The notes: generated by a model not told the origin, from the sequence alone. 58,329 bases of DNA from an uncultured Bacteroidales bacterium (GCA_944325765.1 CALVBH010000062.1:1-58329); one strand, 5' to 3'; shown: positions 1-9,781, counted from the first letter of the stretch. Translations and numbers: made by a program.

Positions 1-378
1 GGTCCTGATTTCCCTTGACCAGTCGAATGAGAATCCTATGCGGTCAAGCTGCTCCCTGTAGCGAGCAATGTTTCTGGCGGTAGTCACAGCCGGATGCTGC
101 CCGGTCTGTATGGCATACTGCTCCGCCGGCAGGCCGAACGCATCGTAACCCATTGGATGCAGCACATTGAAACCGCAGAGGCGCTTGTACCTGCTGTATA
201 TGTCGCTGGCGATATATCCGAGAGGATGCCCGACATGAAGCCCGGCACCCGATGGGTACGGGAACATGTCCAGAACATAATATTTGGGCTTCGGACTGTC
301 CTCCGAAACCTCGAAAGTATGGTTGGCCGCCCAATAGGCCTGCCATTTCTTTTCTATTTTCCTGAAATCGTAATCCAT
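1..378 (-). CDS. leuS: Leucyl-tRNA synthetase, N-terminal part (runs off the window)
   Basis: Charges tRNA-Leu with leucine in the cytoplasm (class I synthetase). The frame is open from an ATG at 378 down to base 1, giving 126 codons. The N-terminus begins [12 protein letters not shown], as in bacterial LeuRS. It continues through [20 protein letters not shown], where HVGH is the class I HIGH signature, and then YNxR-like and [13 protein letters not shown] segments. The editing domain, KMSKS loop and C-terminus lie outside the window. The gene lies 14 nt downstream of the M28-TonB gene on the same strand, so co-transcription is possible. Family assignment is very secure. Confidence 0.97.
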   Translation of the reverse strand, partial: MDYDFRKIEKKWQAYWAANHTFEVSEDSPKPKYYVLDMFPYPSGAGLHVGHPLGYIASDIYSRYKRLCGFNVLHPMGYDAFGLPAEQYAIQTGQHPAVTTARNIARYREQLDRIGFSFDWSREIRT

Positions 379-392
379 ATATCTGTATTCTG

Positions 393-1775
393 TCACTTCT
401 TTATTCCGAACTTGTTTCTTTCGCTTTTCCTTTCGAGTCTGAATTCCACTGGAATGGTCATGGATGTGCTTACCTTTTCGCCGCGGAGTCGTCCCGGCCT
501 CCATTTCGGAGATGCACTCACTACCCTGACAGCCTCCTCGTCCAGAAGAGGGTCAACACTCTTGACTACCGTCACGTCCCTGACCTTGCCGTCCTGGCCG
601 ATGACGAAATTAACCTGCACCGTACCCTGGATACCGTTCATGACAGCCTCTGGCGGATATCTCAGATACTGGTACACCCATTTCTCCAGGAACTGGCGCG
701 GGTCCGTGCTGTTCAGGAACACCGGCCTGTAATCGCAGTCGTAGTAAGCCACAACATTTTCCCGTGCAGGTTTCTTCACCACCGGTTCGTTCCTGAACGT
801 AATATCCCGGTCGGTATTGGAGAGTTCGGCCACGAAACTGTAAATATATTCCAGTTCACGCTCCATCATCCCGAAATCGAGAATCTCGTAAGTATCCCGG
901 GGCGTGTCGTGTTCAGGATATTTGCCTGTGGTGAAATGGACTGCAGGTATCTCCTTCGCATAGAACGCACGGTGGTCGGAAGGATACTGTTCGTCGGCAC
1001 GCAGTTCCGGATACACAGGCTGCAGTTTGCCTGATAGCGAAGACAGAATCGAGTTCAGGTCAGTGTTCGAGGCTGTATATGCATAGAATCCATCCCCTCC
1101 GGTCCCGAGCATGTCGAGATTTACCATGGCATCTATCAGATCTGCATCCGTGAAGGAGCGGTTCAGGAAATACCATGCCCCTGCGTATGTTTCCGAAGAC
1201 GCCCCGAAACCGATGAAAATCACGGAACGCCTGAAAATAAGGGAGTTTGTGGAAACCATTCTGGCGAGTTCGAGCATCATGGCCACTCCTGACGCATTGC
1301 CGTTGGCGCCGGTATATACCTGCGTCACCTGCCGCCCGTCCACTGTCATCGGATTTGTTCCCAGATTGTCCATCCTGGCCCCGACCACTATGTACCGGTC
1401 TTTGAGCTCCGGGTCATAACCCTGGACGAAGCCATAGACATTGCGGGACACGAGAGTGTCTTCGGGAGTGCGGGAAATACCGAAAAGTTCGCCTTCCTCG
1501 GGAACGAGCATTTCCACTCCGTAGTCCTTCAGACAGCCGTAGACATATTCCGCCACGGCCTTCTCCCCTTCCGAACCGGCCTTGCGGCCTTCAAAGGCTG
1601 CCGAGGTTATGTAAGAAACATGTTTCTTCAGTGAAGCGACAGTCTCGCTGTCGTAAAGCCCGGAATACTCGTCGTATATGCCAGCATACTGGGCTCCGGA
1701 TGAAAGACAGACGGACAGTCCCAGAAATACCGCGGCGATTCTGATTGCTCCCATATTAACGGACGGCTTATTCAT
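393..1775 (-). CDS. Degenerate M28-family peptidase fused to a TonB C-terminal domain
   Basis: A 460-residue exported protein with a signal peptide at about residues 1-28. Residues 40-320 have the fold pattern of M28 zinc aminopeptidases, and about 365-450 form a TonB-C domain ([31 protein letters not shown]). Relative to M28 enzymes the ligand set is eroded: R134 replaces the first His, G159 the bridging Asp, and S193-S194 the catalytic/metal Glu pair. D136, D221 and H289 remain. It is therefore probably not an active aminopeptidase and may bind a peptide or partner instead. The ATG overlaps the stop of the upstream SPOR gene by 8 nt, which suggests translational coupling. The domain calls are strong; loss of activity is inferred. 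Confidence 0.85.
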   Translation of the reverse strand: MNKPSVNMGAIRIAAVFLGLSVCLSSGAQYAGIYDEYSGLYDSETVASLKKHVSYITSAAFEGRKAGSEGEKAVAEYVYGCLKDYGVEMLVPEEGELFGISRTPEDTLVSRNVYGFVQGYDPELKDRYIVVGARMDNLGTNPMTVDGRQVTQVYTGANGNASGVAMMLELARMVSTNSLIFRRSVIFIGFGASSETYAGAWYFLNRSFTDADLIDAMVNLDMLGTGGDGFYAYTASNTDLNSILSSLSGKLQPVYPELRADEQYPSDHRAFYAKEIPAVHFTTGKYPEHDTPRDTYEILDFGMMERELEYIYSFVAELSNTDRDITFRNEPVVKKPARENVVAYYDCDYRPVFLNSTDPRQFLEKWVYQYLRYPPEAVMNGIQGTVQVNFVIGQDGKVRDVTVVKSVDPLLDEEAVRVVSASPKWRPGRLRGEKVSTSMTIPVEFRLERKSERNKFGIKK

Positions 1776-2295
1776 TTACGAGAATCCATACGTCCTCCGG
1801 ACAGAAAGACTCCTGCCTGACGGCTTTCAACGAAGCGAATGCGTCCTGAAGGTTGTTTGACGGGGATATCGCTATGGCATTGAACCCGTTGCGGAAACTG
1901 ATGAGTATCGGGCTGTAGCCCCTGTCCTTCACCTCCGACAGCAGAGTTTCGGCATTGTGGCGGTTTCTGAAAGAACCGACCACTATATAATATCTGGAGT
2001 CGAGCCGGGTCGTGAACAGGCCGCCTATTTCCGAAGGATTCAGAATCGTACCCTTTATCTGGGCGAGAGAATCCATAATGGCTATGGAATCCTCCTTTTC
2101 CTTCTGCACCCTGGCGAGCGAGTCGATTCTGTGCCGGCGCACCGCTTCTTCCTGTTTCAGTTTTTCTATCCGCATCAGTTCGATTTCCTCTGCCGTCGGC
2201 CTTCCGGCAAGCCTGCGGAACATGTCGCAACTTCCCAGAGGAAGCAGCATCAGGAACGACAGGGCCACGAGCAGTGCTCTATTCGGAATTTTCAT
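1768..2295 (-). CDS. SPOR-domain lipoprotein
   Basis: A 175-residue protein starting MKIPNRALL. An ATG four codons upstream, at 2307, is possible but gives a poorer signal peptide. A lipobox (LPLGSC) marks it as a lipoprotein. Residues about 35-75 are a charged, probably coiled segment (EEIELMRIEKLKQEEAVRR). The C-terminal 75 residues, from YYIVVGSF to VWILVNE, match the SPOR (Sporulation-related repeat) domain, which binds denuded peptidoglycan glycan strands, often at the division septum. It is translationally coupled to the downstream pseudo-peptidase/TonB-C gene through an 8-nt overlap, so the two products may act together in the envelope. The specific role is unknown. Confidence 0.85.
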   Translation of the reverse strand: MKIPNRALLVALSFLMLLPLGSCDMFRRLAGRPTAEEIELMRIEKLKQEEAVRRHRIDSLARVQKEKEDSIAIMDSLAQIKGTILNPSEIGGLFTTRLDSRYYIVVGSFRNRHNAETLLSEVKDRGYSPILISFRNGFNAIAISPSNNLQDAFASLKAVRQESFCPEDVWILVNE

Positions 2296-2353
2296 TTCGC
2301 TGCACATTTAAATGGTTAACAATACTATACAGGCAACAGACCGTTCTCTATAT

Positions 2354-3343
2354 TCAGAAAGGCCTGAAACCCACGGCCTTGCGGACTTCCGCAAGAGTGG
2401 CTGCAGCACTTGCGCGGGCGCGTTCCCTGCCGGACGCCACTACCCTGGACAGGTATGCGTCATCGGCATATATGGCGTCAATCCTTTCCTTTATCGGAAG
2501 CGTCACCTTGCAGATATCGGCGGCGAGCTGCTTCTTCAAGTCTCCGTAACGGATGCTGCAGTCATTCCATTTTTCCGTAAAATAATCTACCGTAGACTGG
2601 TCGGAGACGAGTCTGAGCAGGGTAAACAGGTTTTCTATGACTTCAGGCATAGGGGAATCCGGTTCGACAGGACCGGAATCGGTAACAGCCTTCATCACTT
2701 TTTTGGTGATGGTTTTCTCGTCATCGTAAAGGTAGATGCCGTTGCCGTTGCTCTTTCCCATTTTTCCCGTACCGTCAAGTCCCGGAACCTTTACAGCTCC
2801 GCCCTGGAACACGAGGTTGCGCGGCTCGGGGAACACCTCCGTCCCGTACATGTTGTTGAATCTGCGGGCAAAAACCCTCGCCAGTTCCAGATGCTGCTCC
2901 TGGTCCTTGCCTACCGGAACCCACTGCGCCCGGTGGATGAGGATGTCGGAAGCCATGAGCACGGGATAGGTCAGAAGCCCTGCGTTCACGTTGTTCGGAT
3001 TCTGGCGCACCTTTTCCTTAAAGGTGACGGTGCGTTCAAGCTCTCCCACGTAAGAAATCATATTCAGCAGGACATAGAGTTCGCTGATTTCCGGAACATC
3101 GCTCTGAATGTAGATAGCCGATTTCTCCGGATCGAGTCCTGCAGCCAGATACTCCGAAAGGATGGTCTTCACGCTGGCATGGAAATCATCCGGATGAGGA
3201 TGCGTGGTAAGCGAATGCAGGTCCGCTATGAAAAAGAAGCATCTGTAGTCATCCTGTATCTTCACGAAATTTCTCAGCGCCCCGAAATAGTTCCCGAGAT
3301 GAAGATGTCCGGTGGAGCGGATTCCGCTTAAAACTGTATCCAT
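2354..3343 (-). CDS. trpS: Tryptophanyl-tRNA synthetase
   Basis: A 329-residue class I synthetase that charges tRNA-Trp. The N-terminus (MDTVLSGIRSTGHLHLGNY) carries the HIGH-equivalent HLGN. The GKDQEQHLELAR segment is the Trp-AMP pocket region. The KMSKS loop is present as KMGKSNGN. Length matches bacterial TrpRS. It sits 14 nt downstream of recA on the same strand and has no promoter motif of its own in that gap, so it is probably read through from recA. Nothing is missing or unusual. Confidence 0.97.
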   Translation of the reverse strand: MDTVLSGIRSTGHLHLGNYFGALRNFVKIQDDYRCFFFIADLHSLTTHPHPDDFHASVKTILSEYLAAGLDPEKSAIYIQSDVPEISELYVLLNMISYVGELERTVTFKEKVRQNPNNVNAGLLTYPVLMASDILIHRAQWVPVGKDQEQHLELARVFARRFNNMYGTEVFPEPRNLVFQGGAVKVPGLDGTGKMGKSNGNGIYLYDDEKTITKKVMKAVTDSGPVEPDSPMPEVIENLFTLLRLVSDQSTVDYFTEKWNDCSIRYGDLKKQLAADICKVTLPIKERIDAIYADDAYLSRVVASGRERARASAAATLAEVRKAVGFRPF

Positions 3344-3357
3344 AAGTCCCGTCCCCC

Positions 3358-4386
3358 TTAATCTTTCATATCGGCCATGGCCTCCCGGATCTTCCCTTCG
3401 ATTTCCTCGCTCAGCTCGACATTGTCCGTAAGGAGCTGCTTGACGGCTTCACGGCCCTGAGCCAGTTTGGCATCGTTGTAGCTGAACCATGAGCCGCTTT
3501 TCTTTATGATGTCGAATTCCACTCCGAGGTCGATGATCTCGCCTATGTGGGAAATGCCTTCTCCGAAAACTATGTCGAATTCAGCCTTCTTGAAAGGAGG
3601 GGCGAGCTTGTTCTTCACGATTTTCACTTTCGTCCTGTTTCCGAGTGCCTCTTCACCGTCCTTTATCTGCGTGGTCCTGCGCACGTCCACCCTGACAGAT
3701 GCATAGAATTTCAGGGCATTTCCGCCGGTGGTAGTCTCGGGATTTCCGAACATCACCCCGATTTTGTCCCTGAGCTGGTTTATGAAGATGCAGCAGGTGT
3801 TGGTCTTGCTGATATTTGCAGTCAGCTTCCTGAGCGCCTGGCTCATCAGACGGGCCTGGAGACCCATTTTCGAGTCGCCCATCTCGCCCTCGATTTCAGC
3901 TTTCGGCGTCAGTGCGGCTACGGAGTCGATGACGATGATATCGATGGCGCCCGACCGTATCAGATTGTCTGTGATTTCAAGGGCCTGTTCCCCGTTGTCC
4001 GGCTGCGAGATGAGCAGGGTTTCGAGATTTACGCCGAGATTTTTCGCGTATGTCCTGTCGAAGGCATGCTCTGCATCTATGATGGCGGCTATGCCTCCCT
4101 GTTTCTGGGCCTGTGCTATCGCATGGATGGCCAGAGTGGTCTTGCCGCTCGATTCCGGGCCGAATATTTCGATGACACGTCCCCTCGGATATCCACCGAT
4201 GCCCAGCGCATGGTCGAGGGCGATGGAACCGCTCGGAATCACGGACACTTCCCATTTAGGCTGATCCCCCAACTTCATAATCGTCCCCTTCCCGTAATCT
4301 TTCTCAATCTTGTCGATAGTAGCCTGCAGCGCCTTCAGTTTGGCGGCATTCACGTCGACATTTTCCTTTTCTGTTTCCTTAGCCAT
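3358..4386 (-). CDS. recA: Recombinase RecA
   Basis: DNA strand-exchange ATPase for homologous recombination and SOS co-protease activity. From the ATG at 4386 it has 342 residues and begins [17 protein letters not shown]. The open frame continues upstream to 4473, but a complete promoter at 4443-4474 places transcription start near 4436, which excludes the longer start. Visible motifs are Walker [10 protein letters not shown], Walker [11 protein letters not shown], the L1 loop around [20 protein letters not shown], and the L2 region [18 protein letters not shown]. The C-terminus is acidic as usual. No SOS-box-like palindrome is apparent to me near the promoter. Confidence 0.98.
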   Translation of the reverse strand: MAKETEKENVDVNAAKLKALQATIDKIEKDYGKGTIMKLGDQPKWEVSVIPSGSIALDHALGIGGYPRGRVIEIFGPESSGKTTLAIHAIAQAQKQGGIAAIIDAEHAFDRTYAKNLGVNLETLLISQPDNGEQALEITDNLIRSGAIDIIVIDSVAALTPKAEIEGEMGDSKMGLQARLMSQALRKLTANISKTNTCCIFINQLRDKIGVMFGNPETTTGGNALKFYASVRVDVRRTTQIKDGEEALGNRTKVKIVKNKLAPPFKKAEFDIVFGEGISHIGEIIDLGVEFDIIKKSGSWFSYNDAKLAQGREAVKQLLTDNVELSEEIEGKIREAMADMKD

Positions 4387-4442
4387 AAATGTCTGATTTA
4401 ATATTCGTTTCCCGGCTGCGGACTCTCCGCCGCCGCAATTCG

Positions 4443-4474
4443 CAAAGATAATGAAAAGCTGAAAGCGGAGCAAA
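4443..4474 (-). promoter_or_regulatory. Bacteroidota-type promoter of recA
   Basis: On the minus strand, a -7 element TATCTTTG at 4450-4443 is preceded by TTTG at 4474-4471 with a 20-bp spacer. This matches the primary sigma factor consensus TTTG-N19-21-TAnnTTTG. The predicted transcription start near 4436 leaves a leader of about 50 nt before the recA ATG at 4386 and decides the start codon. Confidence 0.8.
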
Positions 4475-4484
4475 AATATTTCAG

Positions 4485-5426
4485 CTATGGTTCAGCAATG
4501 ACGCATTTGGAAAGTTTCTCCGCCATACCGCCTTTCAGCACACCGGCTTCCGCCAATGCTTCCACGCTCCAGTCGGACACCGGATGGTTTTCCCTGAAAA
4601 TAATGATGCCTCGTGCCGCGTATGAACCTATGTACGGGTGCCGTCTGAGCGAGTCAGCCGGCAATGTCCACAGCCGGTAGGGCCGTATATGTTCCGGCTC
4701 TACCGTAATGAGGTCTTCAAGTGCGGAGAACTTTTCCTCGTCGAACCGGTAGATGTCCATCAGCTGCTCCTTGCAGGAATAACTGCCGCCGAGCCTCTCC
4801 CTGAACTCCACCATTTCGGAAGCGAAATAGCCTCCGATTCCCGGGAGAAGGTCGAATGCGGCCGAATCGGCTGTGTTCAGGTCTATCAGAGGAATATCGA
4901 TGTACGGCTCCAGACGTCTGTAAACGGAATCCGCCACGACGAAAGAAGACGCGAAATCCTCCTTCCGTCTGAACACACCGCCCTTTTTCCGGTAATTGTC
5001 TATGGAGAGGGCCTGTCTCTCGGAAAAGCCGAGCCGTACCAGATCCGTGACCGCGACCGTATTCGGGTTGAAACTGAAATTCTCCACGCTTTTAGGCGCG
5101 GCCCTTTTCCTGACAGCCTCTGCCTGCGGTTCATGGACCGCATCTTTCCTGACTGCATACACCTCTTTCCCTTTCACTGTCCGCAGCATCGTCTCCGCAC
5201 GCTCTTTCCCCACAGGCCTCAGTATGCTCTCGGCCAGTTCCCGGTCTATGACATAGACGGTATCCGGGGCATCCTTCCGTTCGATTATGCCCAGCACGGC
5301 AGCCCTGTGAATGAACAGGGCCGACTGATAGCCGATTATCAGGAATACAAGTGCGGCGACACCTGCCGCGAATGATGAACTCAGTCTCCCTCTTCCGTCT
5401 CCGGATTCTCCCTTTCCTTTTTCCAT
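4485..5426 (-). CDS. Membrane-anchored helix-hairpin-helix (ComEA-like) protein
   Basis: 313 residues. A charged N-terminus is followed by one transmembrane helix at about residues 18-40 ([20 protein letters not shown]). The rest is predicted periplasmic and holds repeated HhH-type units. The clearest is [20 protein letters not shown] (about 180-200), which matches ComEA proteins that bind incoming DNA. A second, weaker one is near [19 protein letters not shown], and a third follows [19 protein letters not shown]. Duplicated HhH arrangements of this kind are common in Bacteroidota. DNA uptake is a possible but untested role. The start overlaps the end of rsmI by 46 nt, so the two genes are probably co-transcribed. 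Confidence 0.8.
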   Translation of the reverse strand: MEKGKGESGDGRGRLSSSFAAGVAALVFLIIGYQSALFIHRAAVLGIIERKDAPDTVYVIDRELAESILRPVGKERAETMLRTVKGKEVYAVRKDAVHEPQAEAVRKRAAPKSVENFSFNPNTVAVTDLVRLGFSERQALSIDNYRKKGGVFRRKEDFASSFVVADSVYRRLEPYIDIPLIDLNTADSAAFDLLPGIGGYFASEMVEFRERLGGSYSCKEQLMDIYRFDEEKFSALEDLITVEPEHIRPYRLWTLPADSLRRHPYIGSYAARGIIIFRENHPVSDWSVEALAEAGVLKGGMAEKLSKCVIAEP

Positions 5427-6124
5427 CTGTTTTTCTCCGACACTTTCTCCTTTTCAGGAGCCCCCTCCACTATTATTACTATTTCGCCTTTCGGCTCATG
5501 CACGGAATACCATTGCGCCACATCCTTCAATGTTCCGCGTCTGTGTTCCTCGAATTTTTTTGAAATCTCCCTCGCCACGCAGCATCCCCTGTCTTCGCCG
5601 AAGCACTCCGCGAACTGCTGCAGAGTCTTCGCCAGTCTGTAGGGCGACTCGTAGAAAATCATCGTCCTGCGTTCGGACGCGAGTTCGGACAATCTCGTCA
5701 TCCGTCCCTTTTTGACCGGCAGAAAGCCTTCGAAACAGAACCTGTCGCACGGGTAGCCCGAACTTACAAGTGCCGGGACAAAGGCCGTAGCCCCCGGCAA
5801 TGTCTCGACTTCTATCCCCTCCTCCACGCAGGTCCGCACCAAAAGGAAGCCCGGGTCCGAAATTCCTGGCGTGCCGGCATCGCTGACCAGGGCCACATCC
5901 ATCCCGGCGAGAATTCTCTCCTTTATGACAGACACGGTCCTGTGCTCGTTGAACTTGTGATGGGATTCCAGACGCCCGCGGATATCGTAGTGCTTCAGCA
6001 GCACGGAAGTGGTCCTGGTGTCTTCCGCCAGGATCAGGTCGACGGATTTCAGCACATTCACTGCCCTGAAAGTCATATCCTCGAGATTTCCGACCGGCGT
6101 CGGGACTATATACAGTTTTCCCAT
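5381..6124 (-). CDS. rsmI: 16S rRNA (cytidine-2'-O)-methyltransferase
   Basis: A 247-residue SAM-dependent tetrapyrrole-methylase-fold enzyme that methylates the 2'-OH of C1402 in 16S rRNA. Signature segments are [20 protein letters not shown] at the N-terminus, [32 protein letters not shown] and [14 protein letters not shown]. The start is placed at 6124 because the family begins here; the open frame upstream runs antisense through tdk. The charged C-terminal tail ([13 protein letters not shown]) overlaps the start of the downstream HhH gene. A TAnnTTTG element on the same strand at 6168-6161 would start transcription about 30 nt before the ATG. Confidence 0.96.
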   Translation of the reverse strand: MGKLYIVPTPVGNLEDMTFRAVNVLKSVDLILAEDTRTTSVLLKHYDIRGRLESHHKFNEHRTVSVIKERILAGMDVALVSDAGTPGISDPGFLLVRTCVEEGIEVETLPGATAFVPALVSSGYPCDRFCFEGFLPVKKGRMTRLSELASERRTMIFYESPYRLAKTLQQFAECFGEDRGCCVAREISKKFEEHRRGTLKDVAQWYSVHEPKGEIVIIVEGAPEKEKVSEKNRWKKERENPETEEGD

Positions 6125-6139
6125 GAATAAAATTTTGAC

Positions 6140-6168
6140 TACATTTGCAGACCCGGACGACAAATTTA
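6140..6168. promoter_or_regulatory. Divergent promoter elements between rsmI and tdk
   Basis: Plus strand: TACATTTG at 6140-6147 is a perfect TAnnTTTG -7 box for tdk. Minus strand: TAAATTTG at 6168-6161 is a perfect -7 box for rsmI. No convincing TTTG -33 box is seen at the right distance for either. The two boxes are only 13 bp apart, so the two polymerases would compete for overlapping DNA. Confidence 0.55.
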
Positions 6169-6173
6169 ATGAA

Positions 6174-6755
6174 ATGTTTTCAGAATGCGTAAAAAAAGCA
6201 GGTTCCATCGAAGTAATCTGCGGGTCTATGTTTTCAGGCAAGACTGAAGAACTGATAAGAAGGCTCAAGAGAGCCCAGTTCGCCAATCAGAAAGTGGAAA
6301 TCTACAAGCCGGGAGTCGATGTCAGATACTCCGAAGACCAGGTCGTATCCCACGACTTCCACAGTATCCCTTCCACCCCTATCGACACGCCTGCCAGCAT
6401 GCTCCTGCTTTCCTCGGACGTGGATGTCGTAGGCATCGACGAGGCGCAGTTTTTCGATGACACCATAGTGGAAGTGGCACAGACCCTCGCCAACAGGGGT
6501 ATCCGCGTCATCATCGCCGGGCTCGACACGGACTTTGCCGGGAAACCGTTCGGTCCCATGCCCGCGCTGATGGCTGTGGCCGAGGATGTGCAGAAGGTCC
6601 ATGCCATCTGCGTGAAATGCGGCAGTCCGGCCAACAATTCCCACAGGCTTTCACAGGATGACAGTCTGGTCGTGCTGGGGGAAAAAGACGTCTACGAACC
6701 GCTCTGCCGGCACTGCTACAACGCCGCCGTCGCCGAGGACTCTTTGCGCGGATGA
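6174..6755 (+). CDS. tdk: Thymidine kinase
   Basis: Phosphorylates thymidine to dTMP with ATP (pyrimidine salvage, cytoplasm). It has 193 residues from the ATG at 6174 ([15 protein letters not shown]), which lies downstream of the -7 box at 6140-6147. An ATG at 6123 is in frame but upstream of that box. Motifs: P-loop [11 protein letters not shown], catalytic region [10 protein letters not shown], and the lasso/zinc segment CVKCG followed by CRHC, giving four Cys for structural zinc. Length and order match class II (TK1-type) kinases. The last 40 nt overlap the 3' end of the convergent Xer gene. Confidence 0.96.
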   Translation: MFSECVKKAGSIEVICGSMFSGKTEELIRRLKRAQFANQKVEIYKPGVDVRYSEDQVVSHDFHSIPSTPIDTPASMLLLSSDVDVVGIDEAQFFDDTIVEVAQTLANRGIRVIIAGLDTDFAGKPFGPMPALMAVAEDVQKVHAICVKCGSPANNSHRLSQDDSLVVLGEKDVYEPLCRHCYNAAVAEDSLRG

Positions 6756-7615
6756 CATTTCAGGATATTCGCCTGCCACGTTCCCGCATCTATATGGGTG
6801 TAGATTTCCGTCGTCAGTATACTTTCATGTCCGAGCATTTCCTGCACTGCACGGAGATCGGCCCCGTTTGCTATCAGATGGGTGGCAAATGAATGCCTGA
6901 GCGAATGAGGGGAAATCCTTTTGGCTATCCCGACGGACAGAGCCCTTTCCCTGACCATCTTGAAAGCCGAGACTCTGGACAGAGGGGCACCCCTGGCGTT
7001 CAGGAACACGAAATCGGAATCGCCGTAGTCCGCAGGCTCGGGACGGGCCTGCAGGTATTCTTTCAGGGCGGCGGCAGCCATGTCTCCGAGCGGGACCAGA
7101 CGCTGCTTGTTGCCTTTGCCGACAATCCTCACGAACCCCTCCTTGAAATAAATTTCGGAAACCTTCAGTCCCGTAGCTTCCGACACACGAAGTCCGCAGC
7201 CGTACATCACTTCGAGCAACGCCCTGTCCCTCAACCCTTTCCAGTCGGAAACAACCACCGAACCGATCATGGCATCCACTTCTTCTACGGAAAGGACGTC
7301 GGGCAGATGCCTGCCGATTTTCGGAGAATCGACACGGTCGCAGGGATTGCTGCCTATATAGCCTTCGAGAATCAGATAATTGAAAAAAGAACGCAGGGCG
7401 CTCAATATGCGCGCCTGCGTCCTTTTGGTTATTGTTTTTCTGGAAGAAAAATATCCTGCTATATCATCGGAAGTCACGGATTCGGGGTCACATCCGCTCT
7501 TTTCGAAGAACAGTGCGGTATCCGAAAGATAGGATGACACCGTATTCTCCGACATCGACCTTTCTATTTTCAGATAAGAGCCGAATTCCGCTATGATCCG
7601 GTCAGGTGCAAGCAT
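6716..7615 (-). CDS. XerC/XerD-type tyrosine recombinase
   Basis: A 299-residue site-specific recombinase of the chromosome-dimer-resolution type. The N-terminal SAM-like core-binding domain spans about residues 1-95 and the catalytic domain about 110-290. Catalytic residues are visible: Arg in [12 protein letters not shown], Lys in [11 protein letters not shown], His-x-x-Arg in [12 protein letters not shown], His in [10 protein letters not shown], and the nucleophile Tyr in TEIYTHI. The length and lack of additional domains favour a housekeeping XerD-like protein rather than a mobile-element integrase, and no attachment site or element boundary is visible. It is 27 nt downstream of the DPP III gene on the same strand. 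The 3' end overlaps tdk by 40 nt. Confidence 0.92.
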   Translation of the reverse strand: MLAPDRIIAEFGSYLKIERSMSENTVSSYLSDTALFFEKSGCDPESVTSDDIAGYFSSRKTITKRTQARILSALRSFFNYLILEGYIGSNPCDRVDSPKIGRHLPDVLSVEEVDAMIGSVVVSDWKGLRDRALLEVMYGCGLRVSEATGLKVSEIYFKEGFVRIVGKGNKQRLVPLGDMAAAALKEYLQARPEPADYGDSDFVFLNARGAPLSRVSAFKMVRERALSVGIAKRISPHSLRHSFATHLIANGADLRAVQEMLGHESILTTEIYTHIDAGTWQANILKCHPRKESSATAAL

Positions 7616-7642
7616 TCCGTCAGACTTTTCGGACAGCCTCCC

Positions 7643-9646
7643 CTACAGGGTGGCATACTTCCTGCCGTACTCCATCATCTGTCCGAGATAGTCCGCAGTG
7701 TATTCCACCTTGTAGTCCACGATTTTCCCGTGTTTTTCCACCGGCACGATTTCAGGATTCACGAATCCGCCGTAAGGTTTCAGATTCAGGGCCTCGTACC
7801 TTTCCAGCACCTCCTTGTGGAGCACAGGATCGATATCGACGGCATATTTCTCCACCAAAGCCTTGCCGGCGGCATAGTCGCCTTCCGACTTGATTCTCTG
7901 GACTTCCGCCAGAAGTTCGCCGAACAGTCCGCGCAAAGCCTCGTAATCGTTGACTACGAAATAAGTCTTGCCGTCGCGTACCTTCTTCTCTATCACGTTA
8001 GAGTCCTTCCCGGCTTCATAACACCACTCGGCGATGAGCTTGCGGTTCTGCATATGAGCCTCGGTATTCTTCTTTCCGAGTTCCACCCTCGTGAACTGCA
8101 CCATCAGGCCGTTTCTTATATAGTTCGAATACTGAGGTTTGTAGGCTTCCGCATCAGGCAGTATGCCCAGTTCCACGAGTTTCGGGTCGGCTATGTAGTA
8201 CAGTCCGAACAAGTCGGCACGGGTCTCTTCGAGAGTGGAACTGAACTCGCCGAGAGCACCGGACGGAGTACCCGGAAGCAGCTGTCCGGAGCCATGCCCG
8301 AGACATTCGTGCAGGTCGGTATGGATCTCATCGGTAATGGAGAGATATTTTTTCGCATCCGCCACTTCTTCTTCGGACCAGGCGAATTCCTGCAGGGTGC
8401 TGTTCGGAGATTCCTGCGCAGCCAGGTCGTAGGCGTGGGTAATGTTGGCGATAGTCACGGACTTGGAGCCGTAGTCGCGTCTGATCCAGTCCGCATTCGG
8501 CAGATTTATGCCTATCGGAGTGGCAGGATAACAGTCCCCAGCCAGAGTGGTGGCATCGATGACCTTGGCCGATACGCCCTTGACCACAGGCTTGCGGAAT
8601 CTCGGATCCACAGGCGAATGGTCCTCGAACCACTGTGCATTCTCGCTGATGATTTCAGTCCTCTGAGAAGCTGCATGGTCCTTTATGTTCACCAATCCTT
8701 CCCAGGTGGCCTTGCGCCCGAGCGGATCGTTGTAATCCTCCACGAAACCGTTCACGAAATCCACAGTTCCGAGAGTATCCTTCACCCATTCGATATTGTA
8801 TTTGTCCCACAGTTTCAGGTCACCTGTCCTGTAATATTCGACAAGAGTGGAGATATAGGCCTTCTGGGCCTCGTTTTCAGCCGCTTCGCGGGCCTTTTCG
8901 AGTTCGGCGACGATTTTTTCCAGGGCAGCCCCGTACAGGCCTCCTATCTTATATACTTCCTCGCGGATTACCCCGTCACTGCCTTTCACGAGCTTGCTGT
9001 TCAGACCGTAGGACACCGGCTGCGGATCATCCGGGTCAGCCATGTCCGCATAGAATTTCTCCACCTCGGCACGCGTGACATTGTCGTAGAAATTCACGGC
9101 GGAAGCGGCTACGATGTCCTTCGTCTTGTCAGTGGACTTTCTCTGCGGGAAAACCTCGGGATTGTAAATCGCATCTATGAGAAAATCCGTCTCCTGCACC
9201 CCGACAGCCTCCATCAGGGCTCTGAAATACTCCTGCGGGCACTCAGGGAAAAACTTGTCCTCCGCATAGTGATGATGGATGCCGTTGCTGAAGAAGAGTC
9301 TCTTGGCATATACGATAAAATTCCGGAAATCTTCGCATTCCCTGTCACCGTCATACTTTTCTATAATGGTCTCGACCGCTTTCCTTATCGGCAGGTTCAC
9401 CTCGCAGTTCTGCACCCAAATGATATCCCGGCCGTATTTCGCGGCCTCTCCGAGATGATAGACGTATTCCTTCTGCTGAAGAGTCAGGTCATCCCAGCCC
9501 GGAATCCGGTAGCGCATGATTTTCAAGTCGGCGAATTCGTCTATCAGATACCTGAACCCGTCGTCCGCCTTCTGCCCGGACCCGCAGCCGGACGTCATAA
9601 ATGCTGCCATACCTAAAAAAGCAACCATTTTTCCTATCTTTACCAT
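7643..9646 (-). CDS. Dipeptidyl peptidase III (M49) lipoprotein
   Basis: A zinc metallopeptidase that removes dipeptides from the N-terminus of oligopeptides. It has 667 residues from the ATG at 9646 (MVKIGKMVAFLGMAAF), with a lipobox SGCG, so it is predicted to be a lipoprotein rather than the cytosolic form. The M49 signature HECLGH is at about residues 446-451 and the second motif EETRAD at about 473-478. The open frame extends 60 codons further upstream through a repetitive, composition-biased stretch that I read as leader DNA, because the signal peptide begins at 9646. A TAnnTTTG box at 9789-9782 would give a leader of about 130 nt containing that repeat. Confidence 0.93.
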   Translation of the reverse strand: MVKIGKMVAFLGMAAFMTSGCGSGQKADDGFRYLIDEFADLKIMRYRIPGWDDLTLQQKEYVYHLGEAAKYGRDIIWVQNCEVNLPIRKAVETIIEKYDGDRECEDFRNFIVYAKRLFFSNGIHHHYAEDKFFPECPQEYFRALMEAVGVQETDFLIDAIYNPEVFPQRKSTDKTKDIVAASAVNFYDNVTRAEVEKFYADMADPDDPQPVSYGLNSKLVKGSDGVIREEVYKIGGLYGAALEKIVAELEKAREAAENEAQKAYISTLVEYYRTGDLKLWDKYNIEWVKDTLGTVDFVNGFVEDYNDPLGRKATWEGLVNIKDHAASQRTEIISENAQWFEDHSPVDPRFRKPVVKGVSAKVIDATTLAGDCYPATPIGINLPNADWIRRDYGSKSVTIANITHAYDLAAQESPNSTLQEFAWSEEEVADAKKYLSITDEIHTDLHECLGHGSGQLLPGTPSGALGEFSSTLEETRADLFGLYYIADPKLVELGILPDAEAYKPQYSNYIRNGLMVQFTRVELGKKNTEAHMQNRKLIAEWCYEAGKDSNVIEKKVRDGKTYFVVNDYEALRGLFGELLAEVQRIKSEGDYAAGKALVEKYAVDIDPVLHKEVLERYEALNLKPYGGFVNPEIVPVEKHGKIVDYKVEYTADYLGQMMEYGRKYATL

Positions 9647-9681
9647 ATTGAAAATAAATAATTTAAATTTGTCTTTCCGCT

Positions 9682-9766
9682 CTGCGGCAATTCTTCCGGC
9701 TGTCGCCGCAACATCACCGTCATCGGCAATATCGCCGGCTGCCGCCGCAATGCCCGCACGGCAATC
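9682..9766 (-). repeat. Degenerate ATTGC-initiated repeats in the DPP III leader
   Basis: Read on the minus strand, units begin with ATTGC or GTTGC at 9765, 9751, 9730, 9712 and 9691, spaced 14, 21, 18 and 21 bp. Two units share TTGCGGCG(G/A)CAGCCGG. A related array lies between rimP and nusA at 39908-39975 in the same orientation relative to its downstream gene. The frame through it is open (IAAAAGDIADDGDVAATAG) and joins the DPP III frame, but a lipoprotein signal peptide starts afterwards. Confidence 0.55.
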
Positions 9767-9781
9767 CACGCGGACCGACGG

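Noticed and set aside
4387-4473. A longer N-terminus for RecA
   Set aside because: It would lie upstream of and across the consensus promoter, and the normal RecA N-terminus starts at 4386.
6716-7615. Integrase of a mobile element
   Set aside because: The protein is a plain XerC/D-length recombinase among housekeeping genes, with no att repeats, cargo or tRNA target nearby.
7730-9616. A 628-codon open frame on the plus strand
   Set aside because: It is antisense to DPP III, whose motifs and signal peptide are clear. The translated product has no family features and reflects codon bias in the real gene.
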